Assembly: GCF_016918735.1 (NCBI RefSeq)
Contig: NZ_JAFFPR010000007.1
Span: forward strand, 186,001 to 250,000
Length of the DNA: 64,000 nucleotides
Reading direction: 5' to 3'
Source of the DNA: Leptospira abararensis
GTDB taxonomy: Bacteria > Spirochaetota > Leptospiria > Leptospirales > Leptospiraceae
Both the position numbers and the translations under genes were made by a program. Below are positions 43,801 to 52,894 of this stretch, piece by piece. Under the pieces are notes generated by a model. It had not been told where the DNA came from, did no database searches, and worked only from the letters and a program-made list of their open reading frames with translations. Every line of letters begins with the position of its first letter. Position 1 is the stretch's first letter.

Positions 43801-44043
43801 GATTTTATCAATCTTAGCAACTGCCCTCAATTTTTTCTCAATGGGGATGGCAACGAGCCGTTCAATCTCTTCTGGAGTCGCACCCGGAAGCGGAGCCTCG
43901 ATGACTATTTTATCGAGAGCCACATTCGGAAATGCCTCCCTATGCATCGAAAGTAGGCGGGAAAGTCCAATCAAAACGAATAGGACTAAAATGAACTGAA
44001 TGATAAGTGTTTTATCGGTAATGAATTTTGCAATGTTCTGCAT
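40882..44043 (-). CDS. RND family efflux transporter permease (AcrB/HAE1-like)
   Basis: A 1053-residue RND pump with the classical two-fold architecture: TM1 (TLIIQFILVLFVLIGLSRLL), a large periplasmic porter domain, TM2-6 with GMVMVLGMMVDNSIVVAENTYRLM (the proton-relay Asp region in TM4), a second porter domain and TM8-12 (GTTTVIIGSIPFGIVGVLF, LRPIFLTTISTVIGLVPSAYG). The protein-coupled substrate may be drugs, metals or lipids. No HlyD-type adaptor or TolC-type channel gene adjoins, which is unusual because these are normally in one operon. An inverted repeat upstream may be a TetR-type operator. Confidence 0.93.
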   Translation of the reverse strand: MQNIAKFITDKTLIIQFILVLFVLIGLSRLLSMHREAFPNVALDKIVIEAPLPGATPEEIERLVAIPIEKKLRAVAKIDKIRSYNLENVSVIMVFIVEGTKNTKKVLDDIKDAVDSVRLPDNAQKPKVREITTEKQEVISLALSLKADSTDSIADYRKLRDTAKAFEDRFFQIKEIAEIEKIGYRNREFLVEVNPKSLNAKEVGLNTVLNALGSRNINIPSGRLKVNGTEYLLRTRGDFEEAKDMLSVPMLGNELGFATVLKDVAKVVDGFEEEKTYEKLNGKNSIILRVWKTDQADIITTADTVKTLVSSMEGNFPEVDTKIYDDKSRDVRRQLGDLILNFETGLVLVLLSLIFILGMRLSIMISVAIIFIFLISFIFLKQFGFTINTITIFGMVMVLGMMVDNSIVVAENTYRLMQEGMDRRDAILQTFKDVLVPLLVSFLVISAAFFPLLFMSGVIGKFILGIPAVVLVTLASSLLFALVFLPNWLNNFLPKTYQGKIKKNESIEEKEGAFGYIISGYKRTMTFALKHRVFVLSIFTFIFFFTLFLAGRFLPFVMFPSGSEEDIEIKVWMPIGTTLQKNLEIIEKMEPVVTKMAGKDFVHLRSRIGIHENPITDPKPGLEVHRSHLTMKLVTAADRKEWEDARTLVKKIREYIEENKVSGIFPKEMIYDVNAKIKGPPVGKPVSLEIRGADFGVIQEIADLYIKELKQMDGVSDIRIDLELGKEEYRFFVKDEIAGRTDVSARDIARSVRTAFNGEVASTISKGEDKINILVRFPEAERHSVSSLNLVKVENRNRRLIPLNQVAYFQKDRDYSMINRQDLQRVVRLEASVDTDKTTSLFVNRQLKNLVNVDKYAANAYSVIFGGEQEDAGKSFRDLGISMLLAVAVIFGIFIVFFNSVGTTTVIIGSIPFGIVGVLFALMTHGMPLSFMSTLAIVALSGSIVANTLILITFIEELRMQGMSIEDAIINGGAIRLRPIFLTTISTVIGLVPSAYGIPTLDPFVQPLSLAFGWGLFFATGVTLVFVPVLYRIKEDFKHIFSKISFSKILRKG

Positions 44044-44082
44044 TCGCTACTTCCCAAAAAGTGAATCTAAAGACAAAAAAGT

Positions 44083-44096
44083 TGACTAACTGGTCA
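44083..44096. promoter_or_regulatory. Candidate TetR-type operator upstream of the RND pump
   Basis: TGAC (44083-44086) and GTCA (44093-44096) form an inverted repeat around a 6-base spacer, 40 bases upstream of the pump ATG on the minus strand. The minus-strand reading TGACCAGTTAGTCA resembles operators of TetR regulators that control efflux pumps. No regulator gene is adjacent. The rest of the 283-base gap to 44326 is AT-rich with no supported gene. Confidence 0.4.
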
Positions 44097-44326
44097 TTTT
44101 TTATTCCAACACAAGAAATACAACAGATTTTGACCAGGAACCAAAATTTTGAGAGAAATTGCGCTTTAATTTGACTTTTTTTCAAGTTCTACTTTGGACT
44201 TAAAAATAGGAACTATCAGGCATTTTGTGTAAATCTAATGTTTGTCTTTAAAAAAAGATACCCTATGAGTTCTACTTTTAGTCTAACCCAATCAGATTTT
44301 ATTATTAAAATCCTAATTTGTACTCG

Positions 44327-47044
44327 TTAGCGATTCAGCCATTTGAGTAGAGTTTGTTTTAAGTTTTCTTTTTGAACGGGTTTACTAATATAATCATTCA
44401 TTCCTGCCTCGAAACATTTTTCCTTTTCCCCTGCAATGATTCCTGCAGTCACTGCGATGATGGGCAGGGTTTTTCCTTGGCTTAGTTTTCGAATTTCCTT
44501 TGTCGCATCATATCCATTCATCACTGGCATTTGTATATCCATTAGGATAAGTGTTGGTGATTCATCTTGAAAGATTTGAATTGCCTCTTCGCCATTCTGA
44601 GCCTCCAAAATTTTTGCCTCAGGAAGGATCCGTTTGATGAAATTTTTCATAAGACCAAGATTGACAGGGTTGTCTTCCACAACTAAGATTTTGGATGTAT
44701 CATTGATAGTTGAATGATTTCCAAGACCAATTTTCTGGTCTTTTGTTTCCAGGTTTGTCATTTGTAATTTTGGATCAAATTCTGGAATTCTCAATGGGAT
44801 ATCAAAATAAAATTCACTTCCTTTGTTTAATTCACTTTTTAATTGTAAATCAGATTTCATTAAAGAAAGTAACTGTTTACAGATAGCTAAACCAAGGCCA
44901 GTCCCACCAAACTTCCGTGTTGTGGAAAAATCTTCCTGGGTAAAAGAATCAAATATCTTTTCTTGGCTATCTTTTGCGATCCCAATTCCAGTATCAATTA
45001 TCGAAATCCTGAGTTTTGCCGTCTTTGTATCTGGATCGTCCAGTCGTTTTACGTTACACTCAACAAATCCTGTCTCAGTGAATTTGATGGCATTTCCAAG
45101 TAAATTTAATATCACTTGCCTTAATCGATTTGAATCAAACATAAGAAGCGGTGGAATATTTTCATCTATGTGAAATTGAATATCAAGCCCTTTGATAATA
45201 GCTTGTATATTCATGATTTTGATTGCTTCCAAAACCAATTTCTTTAGACTGTATGGTTCTTCTGCTAGCTGCAATTTCCCAGCTTCAGCCTTTGAAAAGT
45301 CCAAGATATCATTGACAATGTTTAGCAAAGCATGGGCTGATTGTTTGACTATTTGCGCATATTCATTGTAAGATGAGTTTTCTAATGTTTCGGCGAGTAA
45401 ATCAGAATACCCAATGATCCCATTCAGAGGAGTTCTAATTTCATGGCTCATGTTCGCTAAAAATTCCGACTTAGCGCTATAAGCTTTTTCGGCAAATTCT
45501 TTGGCAATTTTTAATTCTAGCTTAGTTTCATAGGCCTCGGTGATGTCACGGGTAAACATCAATATTCCACCAATGCCACCACCTAGCTGGTTCCATGGAC
45601 GAATTTCCCATTGAAGGACTTGGTCTTTCTCCCAACCTGGTGGTCGCCATACATCCTCGTCTCGTTTTAAAACTTCTCCACGTAATCCCCGTGAGTGAAT
45701 ATCCTTCCATTCCTGACCAATATTTGGAAAAAGTTCATAATGGCTTTTTCCAATGATCTCTTCCTTTGTTAATGGAATTTTATAATCTTCAATCCAACGT
45801 TGGCTAAGGGCTAAATAACGCATTTCCTGGTCTAACATAGCAACGGCGGCGGGTGCATGTTCCACAAAAGACCATAAAATGGCTGTTTGTGCAGCAAGGG
45901 CCATCTCCCATTTTTTACGTTCATTGATGTCTTGGATGATTCCGTAAATTTTTACAATTTTTCCATTCTCATACTCTGCGCGACCAATGGTTCGAATCCA
46001 AGTTTGGTTTCCTTTGGCAGTGACCATTTCCAATTCCAAATCGTATTCTTTTCCATCAGCTAACAACAATGATACTGCATTTGATATCTTTCGTTTACTT
46101 TCTTCAGCTTGAAAAAATTGAATTCCCCCTTCTACACTGGGGATATAATCATCCTCTACTTCATGAATACTTTTGGTAACATTGGTCCAACTAGCTTTAT
46201 TGGATCGTAAATCCAAATCCCAGCCACCAATTTTAGCAAGGCCAGCCACTTGGTCGAGTAACCGAGAGATGTTCTGTAATTCCATCTCTGCTTGTAAAGA
46301 CTCTGAGATATCTAAGATTTGAGAGAGATAATAAATAGGATTTCCTAAATGGTCTCGAATGATTGATTTATTTAAAACTGCCCAAATCAAACGTTTGTCT
46401 TTAGTAATGTAACGTTTTTTGATTTGAAAACTTTGGATCGATCCCCGATTGAGTTTTTCTAAAAAAGCAAGTTCTAACTCCAAATCTTCGGGATGAGTGA
46501 TATCCGAAATGGATTTTGTTTTTAACTCCGAAGCAGAATATCCAAGCCACTGGCAAAAGATGGGGTTGACTTCGATCACCTCTCCATGAGGATTTTCAAT
46601 TTCCATTCCGATACTTGAACTCCGAAAGGAAGTGGAAAACAAATCCCTAGACAATTCAGTTGATTGTAAAATATGAGGATTTGTATGATTCGGACCTTCT
46701 ATGGTTGTGTCTAAAACCAAAAGGACATATTTTTTTCCAGATTCTGTAAATTCCTTTGGATGCATTCGGAATGGAAAACCCGCGCTATTATTGGGATCAA
46801 AACAAATACGACCGATGATAGATTCTTTTGTTCCAATGACTTTATCTAAAAGAATCCCTGAATTTGTCAGTATACATTCTGCCGGAAAGGATTGTTCCTC
46901 AGTCATCCCCATCGACTTAGAGGCAACAGGACTAGGGTATACGATTCCAATGGATGGATCCCAGACTAAAAAGCCATGCAAACCAAATTCCAACACAAGT
47001 TCACATAACTCCCGTTTGCCTGCAATGAATGTAATCGGATTCAT
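44327..47044 (-). CDS. Multi-PAS hybrid sensor histidine kinase with receiver domain
   Basis: A 905-residue soluble hybrid kinase. A GAF/PAS-like N-terminus (about 1-125) is followed by PAS domains at about 130-255 ([19 protein letters not shown]), 270-385 and 395-515. HisKA H-box [20 protein letters not shown] near residue 545, HATPase_c with N-box [15 protein letters not shown]1 DTGIGIA and G2 [12 protein letters not shown], then a receiver domain at about 785-903 with the phospho-acceptor Asp in [13 protein letters not shown] and the conserved Lys in YISKPVQ. It would phosphorelay to an unidentified HPt protein. It lies 15 bases after the DUF3365 lipoprotein gene, suggesting that this is its sensory partner. 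Confidence 0.94.
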   Translation of the reverse strand: MNPITFIAGKRELCELVLEFGLHGFLVWDPSIGIVYPSPVASKSMGMTEEQSFPAECILTNSGILLDKVIGTKESIIGRICFDPNNSAGFPFRMHPKEFTESGKKYVLLVLDTTIEGPNHTNPHILQSTELSRDLFSTSFRSSSIGMEIENPHGEVIEVNPIFCQWLGYSASELKTKSISDITHPEDLELELAFLEKLNRGSIQSFQIKKRYITKDKRLIWAVLNKSIIRDHLGNPIYYLSQILDISESLQAEMELQNISRLLDQVAGLAKIGGWDLDLRSNKASWTNVTKSIHEVEDDYIPSVEGGIQFFQAEESKRKISNAVSLLLADGKEYDLELEMVTAKGNQTWIRTIGRAEYENGKIVKIYGIIQDINERKKWEMALAAQTAILWSFVEHAPAAVAMLDQEMRYLALSQRWIEDYKIPLTKEEIIGKSHYELFPNIGQEWKDIHSRGLRGEVLKRDEDVWRPPGWEKDQVLQWEIRPWNQLGGGIGGILMFTRDITEAYETKLELKIAKEFAEKAYSAKSEFLANMSHEIRTPLNGIIGYSDLLAETLENSSYNEYAQIVKQSAHALLNIVNDILDFSKAEAGKLQLAEEPYSLKKLVLEAIKIMNIQAIIKGLDIQFHIDENIPPLLMFDSNRLRQVILNLLGNAIKFTETGFVECNVKRLDDPDTKTAKLRISIIDTGIGIAKDSQEKIFDSFTQEDFSTTRKFGGTGLGLAICKQLLSLMKSDLQLKSELNKGSEFYFDIPLRIPEFDPKLQMTNLETKDQKIGLGNHSTINDTSKILVVEDNPVNLGLMKNFIKRILPEAKILEAQNGEEAIQIFQDESPTLILMDIQMPVMNGYDATKEIRKLSQGKTLPIIAVTAGIIAGEKEKCFEAGMNDYISKPVQKENLKQTLLKWLNR

Positions 47045-47059
47045 TTTAACTTTTATGAT

Positions 47060-47632
47060 TCATTCAATTGATTTGATAAACCGCACGGAAAAAAGCCCTC
47101 GTAAACTACCGACTCGATAGCCTCGAGCAAGATCCGCAGGATATTCTTTGTTCAGAACTTCTAATGTATCTTTTTGGATGTCCAAATTTGGTTCGCCATG
47201 GCACTGAAGGCAAAGTCCCACTGTGGGAATGGGTATGTATACGGTTACTGTTTTTTCTGTTCGCACAGTCTTCAAAGGATACTCACCTTCCTTTGAAGGA
47301 TTGGCACTGATCTCCAAAAAAATCTTTCTTTCTTCATCTGTAACAACATTCAATGGGTTCCTTGGTTTATCAGAAATTCGACGAAGAAGAACTCCTTTTT
47401 TCAATCCCAGTTCGTTTGTAAATGTCATAGCATTTTGTTTACAAAACGGAATGGCTTGTATTGTTCCTCCTTTACTTAGGGAAACAGTTAATTTTTCTGT
47501 CAGGTTTGTCTTTGCTTCCTTGGCGATTGCTTTGGCAGCCGCCTCATAATCTGTTTTGTGGCAGCCAAAGAAGGCCAGAAGGATTGATACACAAATCGAG
47601 TATCCTATTTCTCTTGCAAAAATCTTTTCCAT
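47060..47632 (-). CDS. DUF3365 (Tll0287-like) lipoprotein with c-type haem motif
   Basis: A 190-residue exported protein. The N-terminus YSICVSILLAFFGC gives a lipoprotein signal with Cys24. The mature domain is DUF3365, the haem-binding sensor fold known from Tll0287: AIPFCKQNAMTFTNELGLKK, LLRRISDKPRNPLNVVTDEE and a C-terminal CLQCHGEP with C141-x-x-C144-H145 for covalent haem. It would be a periplasmic redox or gas sensor or electron carrier. The gene is immediately upstream of the hybrid kinase (15 bases) and downstream of another kinase gene, so it likely feeds a signal to one of them (inference). Family role in signalling is not fully established. Confidence 0.88.
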   Translation of the reverse strand: MEKIFAREIGYSICVSILLAFFGCHKTDYEAAAKAIAKEAKTNLTEKLTVSLSKGGTIQAIPFCKQNAMTFTNELGLKKGVLLRRISDKPRNPLNVVTDEERKIFLEISANPSKEGEYPLKTVRTEKTVTVYIPIPTVGLCLQCHGEPNLDIQKDTLEVLNKEYPADLARGYRVGSLRGLFSVRFIKSIE

Positions 47633-47670
47633 AACAAACCTCTTAAAGGAATTCTAATCCTTTTTCTTTC

Positions 47671-49257
47671 TTACGCAACTGGTAAATACACACGAAAGAC
47701 AGTCTCTTGGGGATGGCTTTCAAACTGAAGTCGGCCTCCTTGTTTTTCAACAATTTCTTTTGAGATAAAAAGTCCCAAACCGATTCCCTCCCCTTTTTCT
47801 TTTGTGGTAAAAAAGGGATGAAAGATACTCTCTTTCCACTCGCTTAGAATTCCGACACCATTATCGAAGATGGAAACTTCAATCTCATTCTCTGCGGTTC
47901 GTTTGACTTGTACTTTTACTTTCCCTGCAGTTTGGTTGGTTGCTTGGATTGCATTATAAATCAAATGTGACCAAACTAATTTCATCGCAGGTTCACAAAG
48001 GAATGCGGTAAGGGAATCATCAATTTCTGTGGAAAGGGTCCTGCCGGACTCCCAGTAGTGATTGTAAAGCAATAGAATATCACGAATCCCTTCACCCACT
48101 CGGACAACATTTTGATCGCGATCCAAAAATGGCTGAGAAAATTGTTTAAAAGTAGCTACCACTTTTTCAGTTCGATCAATGGCATTGGAAACAAGGAGAT
48201 TTGCTTTTTCCATGGTTTTATACTTAAGCCATAAAAAAACAAAATCCCATTCTTTCCTATTGTCCTCGGACAAACCTTCAAAGGACCTGTGATCCACACC
48301 CAAATCCACACAACGTTCTGCTAAATAATCTCTATCCTTTTTAGGCAAATAAGAATAAAGATTCAAAATTAAATCATGATCTTCTCTTTTTTCTATCCTG
48401 TTACGATATAACCATAAAATTTGTTTTTCTTTTTCTAACCAGAGTGGATCTTTTCTATTCAGAAAATATATTTCTTCCTCTAAGAGAAACTCATTCATTG
48501 ACTTAATACCAGCTAAAGGATTATTAATTTCATGAGCAACGTTCGCAGCTAGATTTCCTAAGGTAACCAACCGATCATTTTTTAATAGAGAAGTTTCTCT
48601 TTGGTTCAACTCGTCAGCAAGGGTTTGGTTGTTGTTTTCTAATATATCCAAAAGAAAGGAAACTAACTTCACAATACAAACGGTCTTTGCTAATAATAAA
48701 ATCACTTTCAAAACTTCTATTGAGAGTATAATGCGACCTGGTGACTGAGGAATGAATCGGTATTCCGTAAATAATTCTGCACCATTCGCATGTGCAATCC
48801 CAATCCCTCCCATGTATCCCAGGATTACAACGACACCCATAATTGCAGAAAACTTTTGGTTCAAAAAAAATCCAATATAGAGTTGGTATAAAAAGAAGAT
48901 GGAGAAAAAAATCGAGTTTTGGATGGGAACTGCTGTAAACCCACTAGGGTAACTTAAGATTGCAGAATAAAAACCAATTAAAATGACAAAATAGTCTATC
49001 ACCAAAAATGGAATCACTAATCCATTCCTTAATTCAGATATAAGAATTTTCTTAATTTGGTAACGACCGAAAATAGAAGTGGCAAGGAAATAAAATGCAA
49101 TGCCTGTAGCGATGTAAAATGGTGGTTTACCAATATTTAATAAGGAGGCAAGAATCCCCACCCATCCTATGATCATTCGGATTGAAATCAAAATCATGAG
49201 ACCCTTTGATTTCATTTGAAGCGAAAATTCTTTGAGAAGACTTGAGGAAGTGACCAT
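47671..49257 (-). CDS. Membrane sensor histidine kinase with insertion in the DHp domain
   Basis: A 528-residue kinase. The first 200 residues hold about six membrane helices (LMILISIRMIIGWVGILASL, VIPFLVIDYFVILIGFYSAI, FFLYQLYIGFFLNQKFSAIM). The H-box is LAANVAHEINNPLAGIKSMN with His242, typical of NtrB-like kinases. The second DHp helix, IDRTEKVVATFKQFSQPF, begins only about 100 residues later; in relatives the distance is about 30. The inserted roughly 85 residues are helical and charged (EKEKQILWLYRNRIEKREDH). HATPase_c follows with N-box LIYNAIQATNQ, G1 DNGVGI and G2 GIGLGLFISKEIVEKQGG. No cognate response regulator is adjacent. Confidence 0.92.
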   Translation of the reverse strand: MVTSSSLLKEFSLQMKSKGLMILISIRMIIGWVGILASLLNIGKPPFYIATGIAFYFLATSIFGRYQIKKILISELRNGLVIPFLVIDYFVILIGFYSAILSYPSGFTAVPIQNSIFFSIFFLYQLYIGFFLNQKFSAIMGVVVILGYMGGIGIAHANGAELFTEYRFIPQSPGRIILSIEVLKVILLLAKTVCIVKLVSFLLDILENNNQTLADELNQRETSLLKNDRLVTLGNLAANVAHEINNPLAGIKSMNEFLLEEEIYFLNRKDPLWLEKEKQILWLYRNRIEKREDHDLILNLYSYLPKKDRDYLAERCVDLGVDHRSFEGLSEDNRKEWDFVFLWLKYKTMEKANLLVSNAIDRTEKVVATFKQFSQPFLDRDQNVVRVGEGIRDILLLYNHYWESGRTLSTEIDDSLTAFLCEPAMKLVWSHLIYNAIQATNQTAGKVKVQVKRTAENEIEVSIFDNGVGILSEWKESIFHPFFTTKEKGEGIGLGLFISKEIVEKQGGRLQFESHPQETVFRVYLPVA

Positions 49258-49366
49258 AAAAAGGTCTCATAAGTAGAACGGAAGATTTTGAAAAATCAAC
49301 TCAATTCGGGATTAGAGCCGTTTGACAGCACGTACCAATCCGCAAATCTTGACCTTGGTTCCCTCT

Positions 49367-50389
49367 ATGAAACAAACAAAGATTGCAATCATTGGTGCCG
49401 GTGGTCTTACCGGAAAAGAACTCACAAAGCTTATCGCTCACCATCCAGGTTTTGAACTGGTTCATGTCACGTCCAACCAAGTGGACGGCAAACATATCCG
49501 TGAAGTTTTCCCCGATCTAAGCCACTTGCCGGATTTAAAGTTTCAGAAACACGATGCCCCTGTTCCCAACGAGGCAGGAATTGTGCTTGCCACTCCGAAT
49601 GAAGTTTCGCTTGAGAAAGCTCCCCAGTATTTGAAGGAAGGTCGTAAGGTCATTGATCTTTCGGGAACATTTAGACTTCATAACCAAGCCAAATTCGAAA
49701 AGGCCTATCAATTTCCTCATACAGAATTTGGGATGATGGACCAAGTAGTCTTTGGTTTGCCAGAACTCTTTCGAGAAAAATTAAAAAATGCGAATTTTGT
49801 TTCGAATCCTGGCTGTTATGCGACCTCTGCCATTTTACCCATTGCCCTTCTTGGAAATTTAAGAAAAGAAATCCAGGGCCCAGTCATCGTGGATGCCAAA
49901 TCGGGAGTGAGTGGAGCGGGTGGAAGGACGGAAGAAATCAAATTTGCCTATACCCATGTATATGAAAATTTCAGAGCATACAAAATCCTTACACACCAAC
50001 ATGAACCAGAAATGGAAGAATACGGTTTTGTAGGGACAGAAGAAAAAGAAATTCATTTTACTCCCCACCTACTGCCGATCTACAGAGGAATCCTTGCTAC
50101 CATTTACATTTCATTTCCGAAAGGAATGGATCCAAAACAAGTGGAAGAAAAATTTCAAGTCGCAGCAGAGAAAGAACCATTTGTTCGATTGTATCAAAAT
50201 CCCGAAGAAGTAGAGATCAGAAAAGTGCAGAACACAAACTTTTTGGATCTAGGGTTTCGTATCAAAGGGAATACTCTCGTGATTGTGTCTGCCCTTGACA
50301 ACCTTGTCAAAGGGGCGGCAGGACAGGCCTTACAGAATTTAAATTTAATGTATGGCTATTCAGAAACGGAAGGACTTGTTACCCTTTAA
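49367..50389 (+). CDS. argC: N-acetyl-gamma-glutamyl-phosphate reductase
   Basis: ArgC reduces N-acetylglutamyl phosphate to the semialdehyde with NADPH in arginine synthesis. The 340-residue product has the Rossmann start KIAIIGAGGLTGKELTKLIA, the catalytic Cys in VSNPGCYATSAILP, YAYTHVYENFRAYKILTHQHEPE (partly) and the C-terminal DNLVKGAAGQALQNLNLMYG signature. ATG 49367 is chosen because it begins the Rossmann fold (MKQTKIAIIGAGG); the frame opens 15 codons earlier. The following gene starts 38 bases before its stop. No other arg gene is in the window. Confidence 0.96.
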   Translation: MKQTKIAIIGAGGLTGKELTKLIAHHPGFELVHVTSNQVDGKHIREVFPDLSHLPDLKFQKHDAPVPNEAGIVLATPNEVSLEKAPQYLKEGRKVIDLSGTFRLHNQAKFEKAYQFPHTEFGMMDQVVFGLPELFREKLKNANFVSNPGCYATSAILPIALLGNLRKEIQGPVIVDAKSGVSGAGGRTEEIKFAYTHVYENFRAYKILTHQHEPEMEEYGFVGTEEKEIHFTPHLLPIYRGILATIYISFPKGMDPKQVEEKFQVAAEKEPFVRLYQNPEEVEIRKVQNTNFLDLGFRIKGNTLVIVSALDNLVKGAAGQALQNLNLMYGYSETEGLVTL

Positions 50390-50993
50390 TCCTAACCAAA
50401 CACTAGTTACCGGAGCATTTGAAGGAGAGATTGGGATCCTTCGGGCTTCAGGTAAATTTCCCCATATTGAAGTGATGGGAATTGGAAACTTAGAGGCTGC
50501 CGTTAATTTATCCGATTTTCTTTTTCGAAATAAAAAGATCAGGCATATCCTTTTTTTTGGATCTTGCGGGGCTTATGAATGGACTCATATTCCAATTAGG
50601 TCGATCGTTTCGCCTAAGCTTGTTTACACGAAAGAACTGACTCATGCCTTAAAATTATCCAAACAAATCCCAGAATCTCCAGAGTCCTACCAACTAGTTT
50701 CTGACAAAGGTTATCTAAAAGTTTCTTGTAATGCCCCGACCACCATCTCGCTTGTGGAACTTAAAAACCCGCCAGAGGAATCTTGGGTTGGTTTGGAAGT
50801 GGAGAATTTAGAGCTATTTGGAATTGCGAAAGTTGCGGCAAAGTTTTCTGTTTCTGTCACTGCCTACTTAGCAGTTACCAATTTGGTCGGCCCAGAAGGA
50901 TCAGCCGATTGGGCCAAAAACTGGAAGGATCTTTCCCATTCCTTACAAAACCAGTTTCTTAAAGAAATGACCCTCCTCCCTGAATCACCCTAA
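50352..50993 (+). CDS. Nucleoside phosphorylase-like protein (MTA/SAH nucleosidase or futalosine hydrolase type)
   Basis: A 213-residue protein with the PNP_UDP fold pattern: VMGIGNLEAAVNLSDFL, ILFFGSCGAYEW (the G-x-x-G-A ribose/phosphate strand), GLEVENLELFGIAKVAAKF (equivalent of the V-E-M-E catalytic helix) and TAYLAVTNLVGPEGSADW. Length and sequence fit the MTA/SAH nucleosidase or MqnB futalosine hydrolase branch, but the purine-binding Asp is not clearly placed, so the substrate is uncertain. It overlaps argC by 38 bases in another frame, indicating translational coupling, or the start is later (TTG 50376). Confidence 0.78.
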   Translation: MAIQKRKDLLPFNPNQTLVTGAFEGEIGILRASGKFPHIEVMGIGNLEAAVNLSDFLFRNKKIRHILFFGSCGAYEWTHIPIRSIVSPKLVYTKELTHALKLSKQIPESPESYQLVSDKGYLKVSCNAPTTISLVELKNPPEESWVGLEVENLELFGIAKVAAKFSVSVTAYLAVTNLVGPEGSADWAKNWKDLSHSLQNQFLKEMTLLPESP

Positions 50994-51025
50994 TCAGAAA
51001 AAGACATATCAAACAGAATTACTCC

Positions 51026-51634
51026 TTAGTCCCCCAGGGCAGAAACAACACTTGGCTCCACTAACACTCGCTTGGTCCATTTTTCCACAAGAGGGGGAAC
51101 TTTTATTTCCATAAGTTCGATTTGTTTGACAAAAGGAGCATAAAGAATTTCTAAAAACCCAAATCGATTTTCATGTAAATAATCATTAGATTCTAAGATC
51201 CCTTCTAAAATATCCAGATGCCTTCCAATCCGTTTGGAAGAATCTTTCATTCGATTTTTATCCCACTTTTCTTCTGGGACAAACTTCTTTGCAAAGTAGA
51301 TGATACTTCCGGGAAAACAAAACTCTGATTCACAACGTTGGATGGCTTGGTTCAGAAGAGCTCTCGATTGGATTTCCTTAGAAAAAAAAGGAAATTCAAA
51401 TGAATGTTTTTCTTCCAAATAACGAATGATAGCTTGTGACTCCGCGAGGAAAAATCCCTCTTCACCGAGAACCGGAACTTTACCATAGGGATTGATTTGT
51501 ATAAAAGGTTTTTTTCTATTTTCTAATTTTTCTAAGGCAATCGTAATAGTTTCGTATGCAAGTTTTCTATATTGCAAATAAATATGTACGCGTTTGCTAT
51601 AAGGGGAACGGGAATTGGAATACAATTGATACAT
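51026..51634 (-). CDS. Glutathione S-transferase family protein
   Basis: A 202-residue GST-like protein: thioredoxin-fold N-terminus MYQLYSNSRSPYSKRVHIYL with the S-P-x-S-x-R motif, then NPYGKVPVLGEEGFFLAESQAIIRYLEEK containing the glutathione-binding PVL and E-S motifs, followed by an all-helical C-terminal domain from about residue 85. Substrate unknown; typical roles are detoxification or dehalogenation. The first Ser of the active-site motif could be the catalytic residue. Tail to tail with the phosphorylase-like gene. Confidence 0.9.
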   Translation of the reverse strand: MYQLYSNSRSPYSKRVHIYLQYRKLAYETITIALEKLENRKKPFIQINPYGKVPVLGEEGFFLAESQAIIRYLEEKHSFEFPFFSKEIQSRALLNQAIQRCESEFCFPGSIIYFAKKFVPEEKWDKNRMKDSSKRIGRHLDILEGILESNDYLHENRFGFLEILYAPFVKQIELMEIKVPPLVEKWTKRVLVEPSVVSALGD

Positions 51635-51684
51635 TCAAATATCTCCAAAGTTTTGGTAATCAAATTCTAGTGTTATCATTTTCA

Positions 51685-52845
51685 TTAATAAGGAAACCAA
51701 AGGATACCTTCTCGTTTTAACTTTTCAATGGCATAGCGGTCTGTCATTCCTGCTATATAATCACAAATGATCCGCATTCTTCCTTCTTCTTCCTCTCTGT
51801 TCCTGTACGACTCAGGAATCGACTCTGGATGGGACTCGAAATGTTTGAAGAGTAAAAAAATGGTTTCTTTCCCCCTTTCACTCATCCTGGAAACTTCTGG
51901 ATGGCGATAGAGTTTTCCAAACAAAAAAGATTTGAGTTCCTTAAATTCGAGTTGGAACTCTTCAGAAAATTGAACAAGTTTCTTTTGGTTAAGAAAGGCT
52001 CTCGACACATCCTCTCTCGTCTCAATCGAATGTTTTTGTAAACAACTGTCGGTGCTATCAATCAAATCAGAAACCATCAGGTTGAGAAGCACCCTTCCTG
52101 CGGAACGAGAAATGGAATCTTTATCCGATGGATTGGTTTTGGGAAGGGAATCCTCGATTCGTTTCCAGACTTTCAGTTCTTTTACATCGGAAAGTGCCAG
52201 AAGTCCACTTTCCAATCCATCCTCCAAATCATGTGCGCTGTAAGTAATTTCATCAGAACTATCGACAACCATTGCTTCTAGCGACGGCCCTGTATCTCGC
52301 CTGGAATCCAAGAGTTCGGAAGTTTCATAGTCTCCCCCATGTTTCATAATTCCCAGTAAAGTTTCTCCACAAAGATTTAGACCAGGAAACTCAGGATACC
52401 TTCGTTCTAACTTTTGAACTACACGTAACGATTGTTTGTTGTGTTCAAACCCCCCTTTGCCGCGCATCAGTTCGGAAAGTGCTTCTTGGCCAGCATGTCC
52501 AAAAGGAGAATGACCTAAGTCATGAGCAAGGGCGATAGTTTCACTTAAGTCTTCATTGAGACCGAGAACCTTCGAGATAGTTTTGGAAATCCCTGCAACT
52601 TCTAAAGTATGAGTGAGTCGATTGCGAAAATGATCCCCTTCCGAATATACAAAGACTTGAGTTTTGTATTCCAGGCGTTTGAAAGCATGAGAATGGATGA
52701 TACGATCACGGTCCCTTTGGAAAGGAAGCCGGTAGGGATGTTCCGGTTCTGGATATTCCCTTTCGCCCGGATTTCTACTGCCTACTGCATAGCGGGCAAG
52801 GATTTTTTCTTCTTCCTCTAGGAGTTCATTTCTCCCTTTCTTCAT
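51685..52845 (-). CDS. dgt: Deoxyguanosinetriphosphate triphosphohydrolase-like protein
   Basis: A 386-residue HD-domain enzyme that converts dNTPs to deoxynucleosides and triphosphate. Features in order: FQRDRDRIIHSHAFKRLEYKTQVFV, HFRNRLTHTLEVAGISKTI with the first metal His, IALAHDLGHSPFGHAGQEAL with the H-D and the following H-x-x-x-G-H motif, and a later Asp region VVDSSDEITYSAHDLEDGL. The length matches the dGTPase type 2 family. ICDYIAGMTDRYAIEKLK near the C-terminus is also conserved. It acts in the cytoplasm on nucleotide pools. Divergent from the dedA gene. Confidence 0.94.
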   Translation of the reverse strand: MKKGRNELLEEEEKILARYAVGSRNPGEREYPEPEHPYRLPFQRDRDRIIHSHAFKRLEYKTQVFVYSEGDHFRNRLTHTLEVAGISKTISKVLGLNEDLSETIALAHDLGHSPFGHAGQEALSELMRGKGGFEHNKQSLRVVQKLERRYPEFPGLNLCGETLLGIMKHGGDYETSELLDSRRDTGPSLEAMVVDSSDEITYSAHDLEDGLESGLLALSDVKELKVWKRIEDSLPKTNPSDKDSISRSAGRVLLNLMVSDLIDSTDSCLQKHSIETREDVSRAFLNQKKLVQFSEEFQLEFKELKSFLFGKLYRHPEVSRMSERGKETIFLLFKHFESHPESIPESYRNREEEEGRMRIICDYIAGMTDRYAIEKLKREGILWFPY

Positions 52846-52894
52846 AAATCTCTTTCCTTTTTGAACGAAACCATAAAATCAGTATAAATCCCTC

